From positions 1-64,000 of the forward strand of contig WHVA01000116.1 of assembly GCA_015179125.1 (NCBI GenBank): DNA of 64,000 bases, given 5' to 3'. Under the pieces are notes generated by a model. It had not been told where the DNA came from. It was given only the letters and a program-made list of their open reading frames with translations, and did not search any database. Shown here piece by piece: positions 61,667 to 64,000 of the stretch (its first letter is position 1; every line of letters begins with the position of its first letter). Both the position numbers and the translations under genes were made by a program. Source of the DNA: Gautieria morchelliformis (taxonomy: Eukaryota; Basidiomycota; Agaricomycetes; Gomphales; Gomphaceae).

Positions 61667-61799
61667 TGTCAAAGAGTGAATAGAGCAAATATCGAGGAGG
61701 TGTGGTGGAAGGGAAGGGCAAACTCGGGAGAACCTGCAGGGGGAGTGATGAGGGGGAAGGTAGAGACAGTGAGGCAAGGGAAATAGATGGGTCATGACA
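61667..61799 (-). mobile_element. Miniature LTR-like remnant (133 bp)
   Basis: TGTCAAAGAG to GTCATGACA; its right ~90 bp resembles the start of the TGTCATGA LTR family in reverse. No clean target duplication (CTGAG and CTGCT). Probably an internally deleted LTR 57 bp from a full member. Confidence 0.5.
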
Positions 61800-61855
61800 C
61801 TGCTTTTCTGTGGCCGTTCCTGCCACATCTCTCCTTTTTTTTTCCGAGTGAAGGC

Positions 61856-62886
61856 TGTCATGACTGGTTTATTTCTCCTACCGCGCTACCTCTATATTCC
61901 CCCTCGTCACTCCCTAGCATCTTCGCCAGAGTTCGCCGCACCCACCGACCACTCCTCCTCTACATCCACTCTACCTGCTGTTCGCCCCATTCTCCGAACC
62001 GCTATTTGCTGCTCGCGCATTTCGCCAGCAGGCACGCCATCAAATATAATCGATACCATTCACCCGGCATAATGATTCATCATTAACCCCATCATCTTCT
62101 TAATCCAACCCCATTGGGTGTTCGTATGACCAAAGTGTGGTTTCAGGATGTCCCTTCCATAGGCCGCGCGTGATCAACCCAGTAAACGAAGAGTCCGTGC
62201 AGGGTAGCATGTATGCGTGTCCCAAGACATGGTTTTGTCCATAAGTGCCTTCGCCCCCTTTACTCTCCGTCATTTCATGTTCACATTCTCCCCTCACTCT
62301 ATTGTATGTTTGTTCCATCTACTTAGTATCATGACTGCGCACCCCTATCCAACCCTGACTTGTGACGGCCTCTTTCCTATTCGCTGATACCTTACGGGCA
62401 TTCGATATAAGTAGTTTACATTCGCATGTATATTCTCCAGTTCAATTATCATACATCGTTCATCTTGTGCAAATTTGACCTCGCTGTGGTCATCGTCTTA
62501 AGCCTTCTCTTGGAGATTTCCATCTTCGACTAGCAGAGAACTTAGGTGCCACTGGTGAGTTCTCATACTTCATCTTCGTTACCTTAGCCTTTGAACCATT
62601 TTCTGTGCTGTTGGCGAAGGGCTCCGAAGGAGCACCTTCGCCAGCAAAGGGATTGTCGAGACTTAGACAGCCCTTCCATGACACCTTGCACGTTACATCG
62701 TCAAGTGCCACGGGCTATTTCGCTACGACTGTAGATAGGGTGAGCCCCGCTCGGGCAACCCTCTTACCTTGTGAACATTCATCGGTTCATCTATTCGCCG
62801 AACGGCATACTTATTCGCACAAGTTATTTGGGCATTCGCTGTGTTCACTAATACACGATATTAACGCCTGAAAACCAATCTTGACA
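61856..62886 (+). mobile_element. Solo LTR of the TGTCATGA family
   Basis: 1,031 bp, TGTCATGACTGG to CTTGACA, perfect target duplication AAGGC (61851-61855, 62887-62891). Close to 49060-50088 along its whole length. Confidence 0.93.
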
Positions 62887-64000
62887 AAGGCCATCTTCAA
62901 GCACAACAAGTACATCGTCACTTTCTTCTCTTACTTGTGGCTGTCTACAATCGCAGGATCAATCACAGTCCCCTTCACCATCTCTGGAAGTCACATCGGG
63001 AATACCAATCATTGCATCAATACCGCAGTAAAGCCTTTCAGCTCCACACTGCAGTAACTGAGGGCACTTAATATAAGTACATTATGCACCAATTTTTCAG
63101 TGCCCAAGTTACTGATAATAAGTAATCGGGGAGCAGATTTTTGATGCTTCCTCTCGATAAGCTTGGTACCGAAATCTAGTAGCTAGAATGTCCGCTTTCA
63201 GTGTCCTAGAACACTGATTTTCAGTTCTTAAGTTACTTATAAATGGTACTTTAGAACACAATATAACAGTGCTTTCTATTACTGAAAGACAGAAATACAT
63301 AGATTGAAAGCTATGTCCCAACCCACCCAATGTCGCCCTATGCAGCTGCTGATAGAGTATTTGACATTCCAAACAGGTTCGCAGCAGCATTTCCACCCTA
63401 AAAGAGCAGTCGCGGCGATTGGTCTTTCAGGGTACTACAGGACTCGTTGGAACAGTGCACGGTCAGCCGCCCCCCCCCCCCCCCCTCTCTCTCTCTCTAT
63501 GGTATGCCCTAGGTCAGATCGCGAGATCGAGTCCGTGGATGACAAACACAGCAGCGGAGGCTCGGAGTGCTTCTTGACTGAAACCCATGGCACTCACAGT
63601 GATAGCATGCTGACTGGTTGAAGTGCAGTGCGCACAGATGATAATCAGCAGGCTGAACCATGAATTACTGTCATCTGGGCTCAGCTAGCGCTGGCTCAGC
63701 TTCCTTGTCCTCACGGACCTTGAGCAGAGCACCCTCAGCGTCAAGCTCTCACCCCAGAGTGCCCGAGTCTGCAGTCAACGAGTCTGCACGATAATCGATC
63801 ACTGTGGATAGTGAATCCATTGAAACCTAGTGGGTTTACCCACGGGGTTTCTGTTTTCAGTGGGTACATCATTGAAACAGCCCCCATTGAAACAAACCAA
63901 TGAAATTATTCAAGTGGTTGGACCAGTAGAATTTTCAGTGGCTTTGTCACTTAGTTTCCGTGCCATAGGAACTACATATTCAATGTAATTATCATGAGAA
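62887..64000. other. Stretch without a recognised gene
   Basis: No convincing coding frame on either strand. It holds a run of 16 C followed by (TC)n at 63470-63498. Short inverted motifs (CAGTAACTGAGGGCACTT near 63051, AGTGCCCAAGTTACTG near 63100) and repeated TTGAAAC words at 63818-63895 suggest an unlisted element reaching the window end. Confidence 0.5.

Overview
The window reads as transposon-rich DNA of a filamentous fungus, most likely an agaricomycete basidiomycete. The signs are Tad-like LINE, Ty3/Gypsy and Copia pieces, LTRs bounded by TG/CA with exact 4-5 bp target duplications, short introns, a fungal S10 carboxypeptidase remnant and a P-loop gene of a kind expanded in basidiomycetes. 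I cannot name the species. Nearly every recognisable gene is broken, and no rRNA, functional tRNA or CRISPR array was seen.

Layout. 1-8455: a minus-strand LINE carrying two solo LTRs, one of which holds a tRNA-derived SINE and a further solo LTR. 8456-15394: a complete copy of an unclassified ~7 kb repeat ('US': a ~6 kb U part and a ~0.75 kb S part). 15395-21171: a second U. 21172-24777: the left part of a DNA-transposon-like element ('X'). 24778-27415: a long LTR with a truncated Gypsy reverse transcriptase. 28330-29912: a second, internally deleted LINE. 29913-35709: a third U. 35710-48932: a complete X containing a nearly intact Gypsy element (36021-43796) and a 2.25 kb solo LTR. 48941-50825: the second S. 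50826-55920: Copia and Gypsy fragments with three LTRs. 55921-57545: a P-loop gene cut by Gypsy DNA. 58160-59990: a GC-rich island. 60813-62886: a SAP-like element ORF and another solo LTR. 62887-64000: nothing recognised.

The most interesting object is X. It has inverted ends of about 100 bp made of ~20 bp subterminal repeats, and it carries the C-terminal part of a serine carboxypeptidase pseudogene. The first US copy looks like its empty target site, so X behaves like a gene-capturing DNA transposon. X was present before the locus duplicated: both copies (15395-26837 and 29913-48932) carry X, the same LTR and the same foldback MITE, but each later gained private insertions. The U repeats hold two unrecognised ORFs whose frames are partly kept despite indels; these are the best candidates for undescribed genes.
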